Positions 17,216 through 26,824 of a DNA stretch of 63,122 nt are shown piece after piece. The notes below the pieces were generated by a model that searched no databases, was not told the DNA's origin, and worked only from the letters and a program-made list of their open reading frames with translations. How positions within the stretch are numbered: position 1 is the first letter of the stretch; every line of letters begins with the position of its first letter. The DNA is from a virus. The position numbers and the translations under genes were made by a program. Where the stretch lies: IMG/VR virus record IMGVR_UViG_3300032516_005551, positions 1-63,122 of that record; one strand, written 5' to 3'.

Positions 17216-19335
17216 TTAGATTGTTTTCGTCTTTGATTTACAGAACAACAGTATTTGCGCATGCTGTTCTTATTCCGTTTGTAAACGAAGGCAAACTATC
17301 TTCTTGGAAACCAATTCATTTATGCTGGTGGTTCGAGGATCATGGCCTGGAAATACCACAGTATTTTATCGGCACCGCCCATGAAAGCGCAAGTGCAAGT
17401 GCCAGCCCAAGTGCCAGTCCTTCAAAGTCAGCCAGTGCATCCGCAAGCGCCAGCCCAAGTAAATCAGCAAGTGCATCAGAGAGCGCCAGTCCCTCGAAGA
17501 GTGCCAGTGCGTCTGAAAGCGTCAGTCCATCAGCCAGTATTAGCGAGAGCGCCAGCCCGTCGAAGTCTGCGTCGAAGAGCGAAAGTGCTAGCCCTAGTAA
17601 ATCAGCTAGCGCCAGTGAGAGTGCGTCCCCATCTAAGTCAGCCAGTGCAAGCGAAAGTGTTAGCCCGAGCAAATCTGAAAGTAAATCAGCTAGCGCCAGT
17701 GAGAGTGCGTCCCCATCTAAGTCAGCCAGTGCAAGCGAAAGTGTTAGCCCGAGCAAATCTGAAAGTAAGTCTGCTAGCGCCAGTGAGAGTGCGTCCCCAT
17801 CTAAGTCAGCCAGTGCAAGCGAAAGTGTTAGCCCGAGCAAATCTGAAAGTAAGTCTGCTAGCGCAAGTGAAAGTGCTTCTCCTTCAAAATCTACTAGCAT
17901 GTCAGAAAGTGCTAGTCCAAGTAAATTAGAAAGCCAGTCTGAAAGCGCCAGCCCAAGTGCAGTTAACCAAAATTTATGCACTGACTACTGGAACGTATCT
18001 GCTGGAGTTGGATCTGAGTCTGAAAGTGCTTCTCCGAGTAAATCGGCTAGCGCGAGTGAAAGCGCGAGCGAAAGTGCAAGCCCATCTAAGTCGGAGTCTG
18101 CAAGCGAGAGTGTAAGTCCCAGTAAATCTGCCAGTCTTAGCGAAAGCGCTTCATCATCTAAATCTGCATCGGCCAGTGAGAGCGCTTCCCCGTCTAAAAG
18201 CGTATCAGCCTCAGAATCTGTAAGCCCGTCTGCCAGTATCAGTCCAAGCAAATCTGCTTCGGCCAGCGAAAGCGCCAGTCCCTCGAAGTCAGCAAGCGCG
18301 AGTCAGAGTGCTTCGCCTAGTGCTTCGATCAGCCCAAGTAAATCAGTAAGCGCCAGCGAAAGTGCAAGTCCTTCCAAATCGGTTAGCAAGTCTGAAAGTG
18401 CAAGTCCATCCAAGTCGGCGAGTGCAAGTGAGTCCGTAAGTCCTTCCGCTTCGATCAGTCCTTCGAAGTCGATCAGTGCCAGCGAAAGCGCCAGCCCGTC
18501 GAAGTCAGCAAGCGCTAGTGAGTCTGTGAGCCCTTCGGCTTCAATAAGTCCTTCTAAGTCTGCGAGTGCGTCTGAAAGCGCCAGCCCATCGAAGTCAGTC
18601 AGTGCCAGTGAGAGTGCATCACCCAGCACTCCGCCTCCTGGGAGTGAGAGCGAAAGCGCATCGCCTTCGAAATCAGTGAGTGCCAGTGAATCGATAAGTC
18701 CTTCAAAGTCCGTCAGTGCATCTGAATCTATTAGTCCATCTGCAAGTCCATCTGCAAGTATCAGTCCTTCCAAGTCATCATCTAAGAGCGAGAGCGCCAG
18801 TGAAAGTCTCTCTCCTTCCAAATCTGCAAGCGCATCGGAGAGTGCAAGCCCCTCCAAGTCTACCAGCGCAAGTGAAAGTGCAAGTCCATCCAAGTCGGCG
18901 AGTGCAAGTGAGTCCGTAAGTCCTTCCGCTTCGATCAGTCCTTCGAAGTCTGTGAGTGCAAGCGAAAGTGTCTCACCAAGCAAGAGTGTGTCTGCTTCTG
19001 AGAGCGTTTCTCCAAGCAGAAGTCCGAGCAAAAGCGCATCAGCCAGCCAGAGTGCTAGTCCGTCCGCAAGCATCAGCCCTTCCAAGTCCGTCAGTGCTTC
19101 TCCAAGTGCTTCACCATCGAAATCTCCCAGCGCCTCTCCAAGTGCTTCTCCCAGCGCGCCCCCTCCAACCGATGTCGGAGCAGAAGATGGTGGTGGTGGA
19201 CCTTCAAGATCGTGGTCGTATGAGGAGGATCTAACCACTGAAATACCACGCAGAATGGTGCGACAGGTTGAATTACAATTGAAACAAAGGCGTGAAGAAG
19301 AAGAGATTATAATTCTACATAGGAAACGCCTATGA
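17203..19335 (+). CDS. Serine-rich repeat protein 2, probable glycosylated virion fibre
   Basis: 710 residues starting at TTG, chosen because GAGGAG lies just upstream and the frame begins there. The first 60 or so residues contain a hydrophobic, aromatic stretch ([20 protein letters not shown]) that may be a membrane or assembly segment. Residues about 61-650 are [11 protein letters not shown]-type repeats, interrupted near 250 by a short unique island ([14 protein letters not shown]). The C-terminus is charged ([11 protein letters not shown]). It shares the repeat vocabulary with the protein at 14301. Its end overlaps the head gene at 19332. Confidence 0.7.
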   Translation: MATVVRLFSSLIYRTTVFAHAVLIPFVNEGKLSSWKPIHLCWWFEDHGLEIPQYFIGTAHESASASASPSASPSKSASASASASPSKSASASESASPSKSASASESVSPSASISESASPSKSASKSESASPSKSASASESASPSKSASASESVSPSKSESKSASASESASPSKSASASESVSPSKSESKSASASESASPSKSASASESVSPSKSESKSASASESASPSKSTSMSESASPSKLESQSESASPSAVNQNLCTDYWNVSAGVGSESESASPSKSASASESASESASPSKSESASESVSPSKSASLSESASSSKSASASESASPSKSVSASESVSPSASISPSKSASASESASPSKSASASQSASPSASISPSKSVSASESASPSKSVSKSESASPSKSASASESVSPSASISPSKSISASESASPSKSASASESVSPSASISPSKSASASESASPSKSVSASESASPSTPPPGSESESASPSKSVSASESISPSKSVSASESISPSASPSASISPSKSSSKSESASESLSPSKSASASESASPSKSTSASESASPSKSASASESVSPSASISPSKSVSASESVSPSKSVSASESVSPSRSPSKSASASQSASPSASISPSKSVSASPSASPSKSPSASPSASPSAPPPTDVGAEDGGGGPSRSWSYEEDLTTEIPRRMVRQVELQLKQRREEEEIIILHRKRL
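17382..19157 (+). repeat. Coding minisatellite, Ser/Ala/Pro/Lys repeats, array 2
   Basis: About 1.8 kb of repeats as in array 1. Within it, an 84-base unit occurs three times in near-perfect tandem: GTGCGTCCCC recurs at 17621, 17705 and 17789. This shows recent unequal expansion. Confidence 0.85.
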
Positions 19336-19868
19336 GAATCAGTGTAACTCTCAATGTTCCAAATAAAATTCTAAACCCGCAGAACGTGATCAGAGAGATT
19401 GCCAGGGTTCAGCGATCTCAAACCGCGCCGGATGTGCGGAGACTGTTTCAGAGAACGGTGGTGGGATGGAAGAATCCTCCAGGTTTTCCAAACATTCAGA
19501 AAATTGAAAGAGATTCTATTGGTATAACGACTTCAGCCATAGGTACTATAAGAAGTTCACACGGATTAACAGCCACACAACAATATGCCCTTGTCAATGT
19601 TGGCGCAAACCAACATCCTATTCCGACACCAGGAACAACTGCGGTAGGAGGTTGGTTGCGGTTTCAGCGCGGATATTCTTCTTCCACTCGTCCACGTGTC
19701 TTATCCAGCCGGGCCTACATAAGATCAGGAGTTTTTCGACGTGCCAGGTCTGTGGATCATCCTGGTTTTGATCCGCGCGAATTCGATGCGGAGATTGCTG
19801 ATCAATATACTCCAACCTTTACGGCAGACATGCAGGATGCCATAAACAGGGGAGCAAACATGCCTTGA
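19332..19868 (+). CDS. Head-tail completion protein, HK97 gp10-like
   Basis: 178 residues overlapping the end of the repeat protein by ATGA. Length, the basic character and a middle segment ([15 protein letters not shown] ... GGWLRFQ) with HPGFDPREF near the C-terminus fit the family of virion morphogenesis proteins that includes HK97 gp10-like neck or tail-completion factors. Such proteins bridge head and tail. It precedes the head protease and capsid genes. The family call is tentative. Confidence 0.5.
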   Translation: MRISVTLNVPNKILNPQNVIREIARVQRSQTAPDVRRLFQRTVVGWKNPPGFPNIQKIERDSIGITTSAIGTIRSSHGLTATQQYALVNVGANQHPIPTPGTTAVGGWLRFQRGYSSSTRPRVLSSRAYIRSGVFRRARSVDHPGFDPREFDAEIADQYTPTFTADMQDAINRGANMP

Positions 19869-19914
19869 TTTAACTCTTGACAATTTTCGTGTTATACTTA
19901 AGAGGAGGATGCTA

Positions 19915-21318
19915 ATGAATAAGGATAAGAAAACCGAACATCGTCGGGAAATGCGCTTGCGCGCAAAACAACGAAAACTCCTGAAAGCCAATGAATTGGA
20001 GGAAGAACTCGATTCTGACGAGTTGGACGTTATTGAAACGGCGAGTGAACCCGCGGAGAAGGAAATGGATCCGGAAGAGGTTTCCATTGCTCCGACATCC
20101 TTCAACGAACTTGATGAAGCCAAAGTGGCTGCTGAAGAAGCAGAAGATATTATGGAAGTTACCCTTGATACCGAGATGCTCGTCAGAAATATCCTGCGGG
20201 ATAGCGAAATGGATCCAACCAAAAAGGTGGAAGCCATTCATTCTGTCGCAAAAGAATTTGGTAATCGGCTTAAGGCTGGGGTTCGTTCCATCGTGAAAAG
20301 CATCGGAATTGATCTTGGACCTGACAAGAAGCACAATTCCATCCTGATTCAAAAGGATGCCAGTAATAATTGGCGCTGGGTTGGGTGTGTATCGAACAAT
20401 TATGTTGATTGGGATGGAGATATTATCTCTGAAGATGCGCACAAAGAATACTTGGAATGGCTTGATAAGAATATGGATGTGTCTCCGGTTTTTGTATCCT
20501 GGCACACACCCGGTACTGCTCGTATGGCGCCTGTTGATTTTGCTATGTATGAAAATGGTTTCTTGATAATGAGCGGACCCCTTCAAGAAAATGAAGCAAT
20601 GGGTCTATTGAAAGCGCAATCCAAGATTGATCTTGGTATGTCGCATGGTACATTTGCATTATCGCGGGATTCGAGTGATCCGCGTGTCATTACGAAATAT
20701 CGTATGTACGAAGCGTCGGATCTGCCCCTTGTAAAAGCGGCAAATCCTTTCACCGATTTTGAAACCATTGTCAAGGAGGTTGGTATGAACAAGAAAGAAT
20801 ATTTGACACAGATTATGGGAAGCGAAGAGAAAGCCGACGCTTTCCTAGAAAAGATCGGCCTGAAGCAGAAAATCCTCGATGAGGCCGGGATTGAAAGCAA
20901 GGAAAAATCCGAGGTGGCAGTTGTGCCCGAGGTTGTCCCCGAGGTTGTCTCCGTGCCGGTCGTCGTTACTGTTCCAGAACCTGTCGTTCCGACTGCGACT
21001 GTTCCGACGATGGATGAAATTCTGAAAGCAATGGACATAGACGGCCTGAATGAGTTTATTGCCCAGGCCAGGGAAGATCATGAGAAGATCCCCGTTCTGG
21101 AGGCCCTTGTCAAGGAACTCCAGGGATCCCAGGATGAGAAGTTGGCAGAAAAGCTAACTCCGCCCGTTGGACGTTTCACCTGGTCATTGGAGAATCGCCC
21201 ATCACTTTCTGAAGAGAATGTGGTGGACGGGGAAGAGAAAAAGAAAAATCAGCCCGGCGTTCCGGATGGATATTGGTTGTCTGAAGCAACTCAAACAACC
21301 CCTGTGCCGGTTCAGTAA
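19915..21318 (+). CDS. Head maturation protease fused to scaffold
   Basis: 467 residues from the ATG at 19915 (GAGGAGG upstream; the ATG at 19909 is too close to that site). An acidic, coiled N-terminal region (1 to about 120) precedes a protease-like domain at about 130-290, with VSWHTPGTARM giving a candidate catalytic His and DLGMSHGTFAL a candidate Ser, as in XkdF/prohead proteases. The C-terminal third is Val/Pro/Glu-rich and helical, as expected for scaffolding cleaved during maturation. It lies directly before the major capsid gene. Confidence 0.7.
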   Translation: MNKDKKTEHRREMRLRAKQRKLLKANELEEELDSDELDVIETASEPAEKEMDPEEVSIAPTSFNELDEAKVAAEEAEDIMEVTLDTEMLVRNILRDSEMDPTKKVEAIHSVAKEFGNRLKAGVRSIVKSIGIDLGPDKKHNSILIQKDASNNWRWVGCVSNNYVDWDGDIISEDAHKEYLEWLDKNMDVSPVFVSWHTPGTARMAPVDFAMYENGFLIMSGPLQENEAMGLLKAQSKIDLGMSHGTFALSRDSSDPRVITKYRMYEASDLPLVKAANPFTDFETIVKEVGMNKKEYLTQIMGSEEKADAFLEKIGLKQKILDEAGIESKEKSEVAVVPEVVPEVVSVPVVVTVPEPVVPTATVPTMDEILKAMDIDGLNEFIAQAREDHEKIPVLEALVKELQGSQDEKLAEKLTPPVGRFTWSLENRPSLSEENVVDGEEKKKNQPGVPDGYWLSEATQTTPVPVQ

Positions 21319-21341
21319 TTAATCACCATAGGAGGTGCAAA

Positions 21342-22862
21342 ATGAAACCTAACGAATCCACTGTTGATCCCCAGAAGGTAATGCAAGCATTTGGTGAACT
21401 TTTGGGCAAGTATGTGAACGCAGAGAACATCCAGAAGGTGCAGACCGTTGGTGCCCCGATCGGCCCCTATATCTACGGTCCTGGAGGTTTGTTCGGCGTT
21501 CGTGGTCTGGAACGCGATATCATTTCAACCCATACCCAGATCCTCGGGTCTTTGGGCGAATTGATTCCGATCCAGGGATCTGTTGATACCAATCCGCTGT
21601 TCCCGTATATTACGGGTTTCCTGCGTTCGGACCAACAGGAGAAGGATGCCGTCTGCGATAACCCTGTGCAGGCCGCGAACTTCAAGACTTGTATCCAGAC
21701 TACGGTCTTTGGGCGCAAGGAATTTAAGACCCGGCAGGTTGAGATCAACCGCATTGGGCAGCGCATTAACCGCGGTGAATTCCACGATCTGAACATTGTG
21801 AATGGACCGTTGGTGGAGCAGATGGGTGGACTTATGCAGGGCTTCTTCGGTCTGCAAGGTCAATCTGCCATCTTTGCAGGACGAGAGATGGTCATGCGCC
21901 TGGTAGAAGTCGGCGTTGCTTATCAACGCTGGTTCTGCCCGCAGGTCTTTACCGGCAATCCGACCAATAACTCTGCTGGTGGCGGGTACAAAGAATTCCC
22001 CGGTCTCGATCTTCTCATCAGCACAACCAAGATCGATGCCTTGACCGGCACCGCCTGTCCGAGTCTTTACTCTGACATTAAATCGTTTGGTTATCGCCAG
22101 GTTGACAGCATCGTGGATCCTGACATCGTTCGTACCATTACGACCATGATGCGGATATTGAAGAGGAAAGCCTCAACGCAAGGTTTGTCACCTGTCGATA
22201 TCCGTATGGTCATGCGCAATGAGTTGTTCTATGCACTAACCGAGATTTGGCCCTGCCGTTACATTACCTACAAGTGCACTGGTATCGACAACACGGGCAT
22301 TGACCCGGCTGGTTCATACTCTACCGAGGCGATGTTTCGCATGAAGACCGAAATGCGCCAGGGCAACTTCTTGTGGGTAGATGGTTTCCAGGTGCCCGTC
22401 ATTATTGACGACTGCATTGCCGAAGACAACCACAATGACAATGGAACCATTCCAGCTGGTTGCTTCGCTTCGGACATCTACTTCGTCCCGTTCAATGCGA
22501 ACGGCGGAACCCTGCGGACTCTCTACTGGGAATACTACGACTACCGGAACGATGTCCTTCCCGCTGTCTCAGACGCACGCGCCGGAACATTCTTCTGGTC
22601 CGATAGCGGCGCGTTCCTGTGGGGCTTGAAGGCACCCGACAACTGGTGTCTCGAAGTAATTTCCAAGGTCGAACCCCGGTTGATCCTGCGCACCCCGCAG
22701 TTGGCTGGTCGCTTGACTGACATTGCTTATTGCCCGCTCCAGCACTCGGATGATCCTCTGCCGAGCCAGGACTACTGGGTTAATGGTGGTGTAACCACTG
22801 GTCGCCCTGCTCCTTCGCCTTACAGCGAATGGAATGCGGCAGGACCAGGCTTCAACAACTAA
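21342..22862 (+). CDS. Major capsid protein
   Basis: 506 residues with the strong ribosome site AGGAGGTG. It follows the protease/scaffold gene and precedes a strong terminator, as expected of a highly expressed shell protein. The composition is balanced, with many aromatic and Gly/Pro turns, and there is no enzymatic motif. It is longer than the HK97 shell protein, so an insertion domain or a different capsid lineage is possible. The assignment rests on position, length and codon regularity. Confidence 0.75.
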   Translation: MKPNESTVDPQKVMQAFGELLGKYVNAENIQKVQTVGAPIGPYIYGPGGLFGVRGLERDIISTHTQILGSLGELIPIQGSVDTNPLFPYITGFLRSDQQEKDAVCDNPVQAANFKTCIQTTVFGRKEFKTRQVEINRIGQRINRGEFHDLNIVNGPLVEQMGGLMQGFFGLQGQSAIFAGREMVMRLVEVGVAYQRWFCPQVFTGNPTNNSAGGGYKEFPGLDLLISTTKIDALTGTACPSLYSDIKSFGYRQVDSIVDPDIVRTITTMMRILKRKASTQGLSPVDIRMVMRNELFYALTEIWPCRYITYKCTGIDNTGIDPAGSYSTEAMFRMKTEMRQGNFLWVDGFQVPVIIDDCIAEDNHNDNGTIPAGCFASDIYFVPFNANGGTLRTLYWEYYDYRNDVLPAVSDARAGTFFWSDSGAFLWGLKAPDNWCLEVISKVEPRLILRTPQLAGRLTDIAYCPLQHSDDPLPSQDYWVNGGVTTGRPAPSPYSEWNAAGPGFNN

Positions 22863-22880
22863 TCAACTCCTCTCAATCAA

Positions 22881-22909
22881 CGGAGGGTGGAAACACCCTC
22901 CGTTTTATT
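22881..22909 (+). terminator. Rho-independent terminator after the capsid gene
   Basis: A perfect 9-bp stem, CGGAGGGTG with CACCCTCCG, closed by a GAAA tetraloop and followed by TTTTATT. It ends the head transcript just before a new consensus promoter. Confidence 0.9.
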
Positions 22910-22910
22910 A

Positions 22911-22938
22911 TTGACAGTTATGGCATTGAGGGTATAAT
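22911..22938 (+). promoter_or_regulatory. Perfect-consensus promoter for the second sugar block
   Basis: TTGACA (22911-22916), 16-base spacer, TATAAT (22933-22938). Both hexamers match consensus fully. It drives the genes from 23094 on. The -10 box overlaps the left arm of a 17-bp inverted repeat. Confidence 0.85.
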
Positions 22939-23010
22939 ACGCCCATTGAGTATTTAACTTTGGCCAGTTGGAAATGTGGTAGCTTCCGCCATCTCAATGG
23001 GCGTATTATG
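22934..23010. promoter_or_regulatory. Long inverted repeat in the 5' leader of the sugar operon
   Basis: ATAATACGCCCATTGAG (22934-22950) is perfectly complementary to CTCAATGGGCGTATTAT (22994-23010). The 43 bases between can form a second structure (TGGC/GCCA and GGAA/TTCC). Transcripts starting near 22945 would keep only the inner part of the stem. It may be an operator cruciform, an attenuator-like RNA or an invertible element. Confidence 0.7.
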
Positions 23011-23093
23011 CCTCTAAAGGAAGCAGAAAGACAAGGCGAAGCAATGTTAATTCCAAAACCTTTTATCTTTAGTTCTTTTAAAGGGAGATTGTT

Positions 23094-24017
23094 ATGCTTA
23101 CTGGGCGCTTGATTCTAACTGGCGGGGCTGGCACCTTAGGGGAAGCAATAATTCGTCGCGCAACCGAAGAAAAATGGGATTGTCAGATTACAGTGTTTTC
23201 TACGGACGCGATGAAACACTTGAAACTAAAGGCGAAATATCCCAAAGTTCAATATGTTGTTGGTGATATTCGGGATGCGAATGCCTTGCTCAATGTCATG
23301 ACCGGAAAAGATTACTGCCTGCACCTGGCAGCAGTCAAACATATTGACGTGAGTGAATACAACTCGATTGATACCTATGAGATCAATGTAGGTGGTTCTC
23401 TCAATGTTTGTGCAGTTGCCATGCAATTGGGTGTACCGCATGTTCTGGGGATTTCCACCGATAAAGCGGTTCATCCTGCCAATTGCTATGGTGCCACTAA
23501 GATGCTTATGGAACGCGTCTTTCAAGAATATGCGCGCTTGGACATTCCAACTCAATATCATTTAGTGAGATATGGAAATGTGATCGAGAGTAGTGGATCG
23601 GTTGTTCAGGCATGGAAAAAATCGATCGCCCGTGGAGAAAATATAAAAATAACAGATCCGCAAATGTCAAGGTTTTGGCTTAATCCAAGTCGGGCCGTGG
23701 ACTGTGTTCTAAAGGCTCTTGAGTGTCCTTCTGGATGCGTCTATATTCCGCGAATGCCATCGCTTTCAATTGGAAAATTAATGCAATATACAGTCGGAGA
23801 CGTTTTATTTGAGCGTGTTCCAATTAGGCCAGGAGAGAAAATGAACGAGTCTCTTCTTTCCGAAGAAGAAGGCTGGTACGCACTCCAAAGTCCGGATGCG
23901 TTTCTGCTGGCACCCAACACCGCTGGGCGTTTTGAAACGGCGGTTTTGCCATATACAAGTGATACTGCCAGGGAACTTACGCGAGATGAACTGGAAGTAT
24001 TGCTGGAGGAGGGATGA
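23094..24017 (+). CDS. Nucleotide-sugar 4,6-dehydratase/epimerase (CapD/PseB-like SDR)
   Basis: 307 residues preceded by AAAGGGAGA. NAD-binding TGGAGTLG at 9-16, HLAAVKHI, the active-site Thr-Asp-Lys motif STDKAVHP and YGATK are the signature of the Polysacc_synt_2 family (PseB, FlaA1, CapD), which makes 4-keto-6-deoxy or epimerised UDP-sugars. It is the first gene of the second sugar block under the promoter at 22911. The usual YxxxK is present, while the STDKA motif favours inverting dehydratases. The exact substrate is unknown. Confidence 0.78.
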   Translation: MLTGRLILTGGAGTLGEAIIRRATEEKWDCQITVFSTDAMKHLKLKAKYPKVQYVVGDIRDANALLNVMTGKDYCLHLAAVKHIDVSEYNSIDTYEINVGGSLNVCAVAMQLGVPHVLGISTDKAVHPANCYGATKMLMERVFQEYARLDIPTQYHLVRYGNVIESSGSVVQAWKKSIARGENIKITDPQMSRFWLNPSRAVDCVLKALECPSGCVYIPRMPSLSIGKLMQYTVGDVLFERVPIRPGEKMNESLLSEEEGWYALQSPDAFLLAPNTAGRFETAVLPYTSDTARELTRDELEVLLEEG

Positions 24018-24499
24018 CAGAAGACTATCTGCAACTCTTGATCGAAAATCAACGCATATTGGGGCAATTCGATGCGTCCAAAGTCAGTGGGCTTACCCCT
24101 CAGTGGTTCTGGGATCGCTGGATAGACCTGATAGACTTCAGGGGAAGTCTTAAAATCCGTACAACTAATCTTGTTCTCGGAAGAAAGGTTTGTATCATTA
24201 CCGCTTCGCACATCATATCCTCCGGAGCGGCCGGTGATTGGTCAATAAAGCGTGTCTGGATCGATGACAATGTATATATTGGCTCGCGTGCATTATTATA
24301 TAATTGTCACATTATGAACAACGCGGTGGTAGCTTGCGGTGCAGTAGTGAGAAATATGATTGTTTCTGCATTTACAATTGTTGAAGGAAATCCAGCCAGG
24401 TTATGTGGTAAATTTGAGAACGGAATGTGGAGAAGAATAGAGAGCAGCCACGTGGCCCGTGAGTATCTGAATGGTTTGCAGGAGTGGGAAGAAGGATGA
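24014..24499 (+). CDS. Hexapeptide-repeat acyltransferase
   Basis: 161 residues overlapping its neighbours by ATGA on both sides. The C-terminal half shows left-handed beta-helix turns (IDDNVYIGSRALLYN, MNNAVVACGAVV, EGNPARLCGK), typical of sugar O- or N-acetyltransferases of the LbH family. EGNPA is the common terminal signature. It probably acetylates an amino or hydroxyl group on the phage sugar. The usual catalytic His may be in TASHIISSG. Confidence 0.7.
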   Translation: MTEDYLQLLIENQRILGQFDASKVSGLTPQWFWDRWIDLIDFRGSLKIRTTNLVLGRKVCIITASHIISSGAAGDWSIKRVWIDDNVYIGSRALLYNCHIMNNAVVACGAVVRNMIVSAFTIVEGNPARLCGKFENGMWRRIESSHVAREYLNGLQEWEEG

Positions 24500-25230
24500 C
24501 AGACAATTGGGAATTGATGCTGGACTGCAAGGGCATGGGAGGAAATGCCGTTGTTCCAGCTCCTCCACTTTGCATTATTTTGATCACATACCTTAGAACA
24601 GAGATGGCTGTCAGAACGATCAAAGGGATCGCAGATAAGCTGGATTATCCCAAAGAATTACTTTCATGGTATATTGCCGACGATGGATCTCCCAGCAAAC
24701 ACATGGCCGAGATATTCAAAACCATTTCTGACTCCGGAATGAAACTGGCGGGATATCATAATCAAAAACTTCAACCGGGTTTCTTGTGCGGGGTCGGATG
24801 GAATCTTGCCATAAGAAAAGCACATCAGATATCAGACTATATCATGCTTCTGGAAGATGATTGGGTATTGAAGAATACGATGGACATCAGACCATATATG
24901 TGGATGTTGAAGGAAACACCCACTGTTGGCATCGCAAGATTAAGCGGGTTAACCACTGATAATATTGTAAAAGTCATGGTTCATCGCGGAACCCATTATC
25001 TTCAATATCTTCGCCAGGCTCCATTTTGCTATTCCGGAAACCCTCATATCCGGCATCTCAGATTTACCGAATATTATGGGTTTTTTGATACTGACAAATC
25101 ACCCGGGGATATAGAGGTATACTATGATGGCAAGTTCAGGTGGATGAAAGGTGGACCAGAAATCTGGAGGCCAGCCGAGTTATCTGCCTGGGGACCTTTC
25201 GATCATATTGGACAGACGAGGACATGGTAA
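24496..25230 (+). CDS. Family 2-like glycosyltransferase
   Basis: 244 residues from the ATG that overlaps the upstream stop. The first beta strand (LCIILITYLRTE), YIADDGSPS and the LLEDDWVL metal site (EDD) follow the GT-A plan. The upstream in-frame ATG at 24484 lacks support. Its stop overlaps the methyltransferase ATG. Specificity unknown. Confidence 0.68.
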   Translation: MTDNWELMLDCKGMGGNAVVPAPPLCIILITYLRTEMAVRTIKGIADKLDYPKELLSWYIADDGSPSKHMAEIFKTISDSGMKLAGYHNQKLQPGFLCGVGWNLAIRKAHQISDYIMLLEDDWVLKNTMDIRPYMWMLKETPTVGIARLSGLTTDNIVKVMVHRGTHYLQYLRQAPFCYSGNPHIRHLRFTEYYGFFDTDKSPGDIEVYYDGKFRWMKGGPEIWRPAELSAWGPFDHIGQTRTW

Positions 25231-25847
25231 TGACAGATGAGGAAAATTTCAACGATCCCAGAACTTACGATGGCAGAGATCCAGCTATATGGATGGATGG
25301 TCTAAAAGAAATGGATCTTCATAATATAAAACACCTTTTGATCACTTTTGCATATTTTGGCATCCCGGAATCCATGTTGGATATTGGATGCGGGACAGGC
25401 ATCATAGTCAAAACCGCTATGAAACTGGGGGTGAGATCGTATGGGTTGGATCAACTTGTGGACGAGAATGACAAAACAAACTGGCCGGATGGTTTTGTTC
25501 ACATGAACTTGGTTGATTTCTGGAAAGCTCCCGAACCAGTTGATATCGTATTCTGCATAGAGACAGCCGAGCATATTCACGAAACAGCACATGGAACACT
25601 ATGCAGGACGCTGTGCGAAAATCTAAAGGAAGGACCAAATCACCACATCATCTTTTCTGCTGCTCGTCCGGGGCAGGTGGGGGCAGGACACGTCGCCAAT
25701 CGTCCAGCGGAATACTGGCATAACGAAATGATCGCGCACAATGTTGGTTTTGATAAAATTGCCACAATGAATCTTGGACTCCTTTATTCAAACACCCAGA
25801 GCGCGCTTAATTATTTTTGGGATAATCTGATCGTGTTCAGTCGATGA
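25230..25847 (+). CDS. Class I SAM-dependent methyltransferase
   Basis: 205 residues from the ATG overlapping TAA (TAATG); an ATG at 25224 is also possible. Motif I is MLDIGCGTGIIVK, followed by an acidic strand (YGLDQL) and a post-I region VDIVFCIETAEHIHE. Such small stand-alone enzymes in polysaccharide loci methylate sugars, amino groups or lipid carriers. The gene is tightly coupled to the glycosyltransferase before and the heptose kinase after it. Confidence 0.72.
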   Translation: MTDEENFNDPRTYDGRDPAIWMDGLKEMDLHNIKHLLITFAYFGIPESMLDIGCGTGIIVKTAMKLGVRSYGLDQLVDENDKTNWPDGFVHMNLVDFWKAPEPVDIVFCIETAEHIHETAHGTLCRTLCENLKEGPNHHIIFSAARPGQVGAGHVANRPAEYWHNEMIAHNVGFDKIATMNLGLLYSNTQSALNYFWDNLIVFSR

Positions 25848-26824
25848 TAATTACACGTACTCCCCTGAGGATCTCTTTTTGCGGTGGTGGAACGGATATG
25901 CCCAGTTTCTATCAGAGACATGGTGGCGCGGTGGTCAGCCTATCCATAGACCAATATCTATATGTCTCAGTTAATAAAAAGTTCGATGGGAGGATAAGAC
26001 TTTCTTATTCACGCACAGAAAATGTAGACCATCCTTCCGAACTGAAACACGATCTGGCCAGGGCTTGCCTGGAATTGTTTAACCTAAAAGGAGTAGAGAT
26101 AACATCTGTTTCAGACATCCCGGGCGAAGGAAGTGGACTTGGATCCTCCAGTTCTTTTACAGTAGGATTACTGAAAGCTATATCTTACTATTGCGAAAAG
26201 CCTTATAGTTCTCCATACATCCTGGCGGAAACCGCCTACATGGTTGAACTGAGCGTTGGACATCCCATTGGAAAACAGGATGCCTTTGCTGCCGCTTACG
26301 GAGGGTTGCATTTCTTTAAGTTCAATAAGGATGATCATGTGGAAGTGGAACCAATATGTTTTCAGAATGGGGAAGAGAATGAATTTCAAAACCAACTTAT
26401 GTTATTATGGACTGGAAAGACCAGAAAATCATCCAGTATATTAAAGCAACAGAGCAAGAATATTTCAAAGAACGGAATGTCTGAAAACGCGGCTCTTGAT
26501 ATGCGTGATCTTGCCTATAAACTTCGCGAAAATCTACTGCTGGGCGGAATATTTACGCTGGGAGAATGTCTGCATAATAACTGGGAATTAAAGAAGGAAT
26601 TGGTGGAAGGAATATCTAACAACAATATTGATGATTTGTATGCAAGTGCCAGGGGTCTGGGAGCGAGTGGAGGAAAAATATGTGGAGCAGGTGGTGGAGG
26701 TTTTCTGCTTTTATGTGCACCAATTGGAAAACAACCCGACATAGAATTTTCTCTTGGATTACGTAGGATACCATTCAGAATATCAAAAAAAGGGAGCACT
26801 ATTATCTATGGCAACGACAACTAG
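25844..26824 (+). CDS. hddA: GHMP kinase, heptose-7-phosphate kinase (HddA-like)
   Basis: 326 residues, the family length. Substrate loop TPLRISFCGGGTD at 6-18, ATP loop GSGLGSSSS at 96-104, catalytic Asp region GKQDAFAAAYGG at 143-154 and the C-terminal GAGGGGFLLL are the four GHMP hallmarks, with the N-terminus most like HddA. HddA phosphorylates D-glycero-D-manno-heptose 7-phosphate at C1 in the GDP-heptose pathway. Its substrate is the product of the GmhA encoded at 2258. Galacto- or fucokinase activity is an alternative. Confidence 0.78.
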   Translation: MIITRTPLRISFCGGGTDMPSFYQRHGGAVVSLSIDQYLYVSVNKKFDGRIRLSYSRTENVDHPSELKHDLARACLELFNLKGVEITSVSDIPGEGSGLGSSSSFTVGLLKAISYYCEKPYSSPYILAETAYMVELSVGHPIGKQDAFAAAYGGLHFFKFNKDDHVEVEPICFQNGEENEFQNQLMLLWTGKTRKSSSILKQQSKNISKNGMSENAALDMRDLAYKLRENLLLGGIFTLGECLHNNWELKKELVEGISNNNIDDLYASARGLGASGGKICGAGGGGFLLLCAPIGKQPDIEFSLGLRRIPFRISKKGSTIIYGNDN

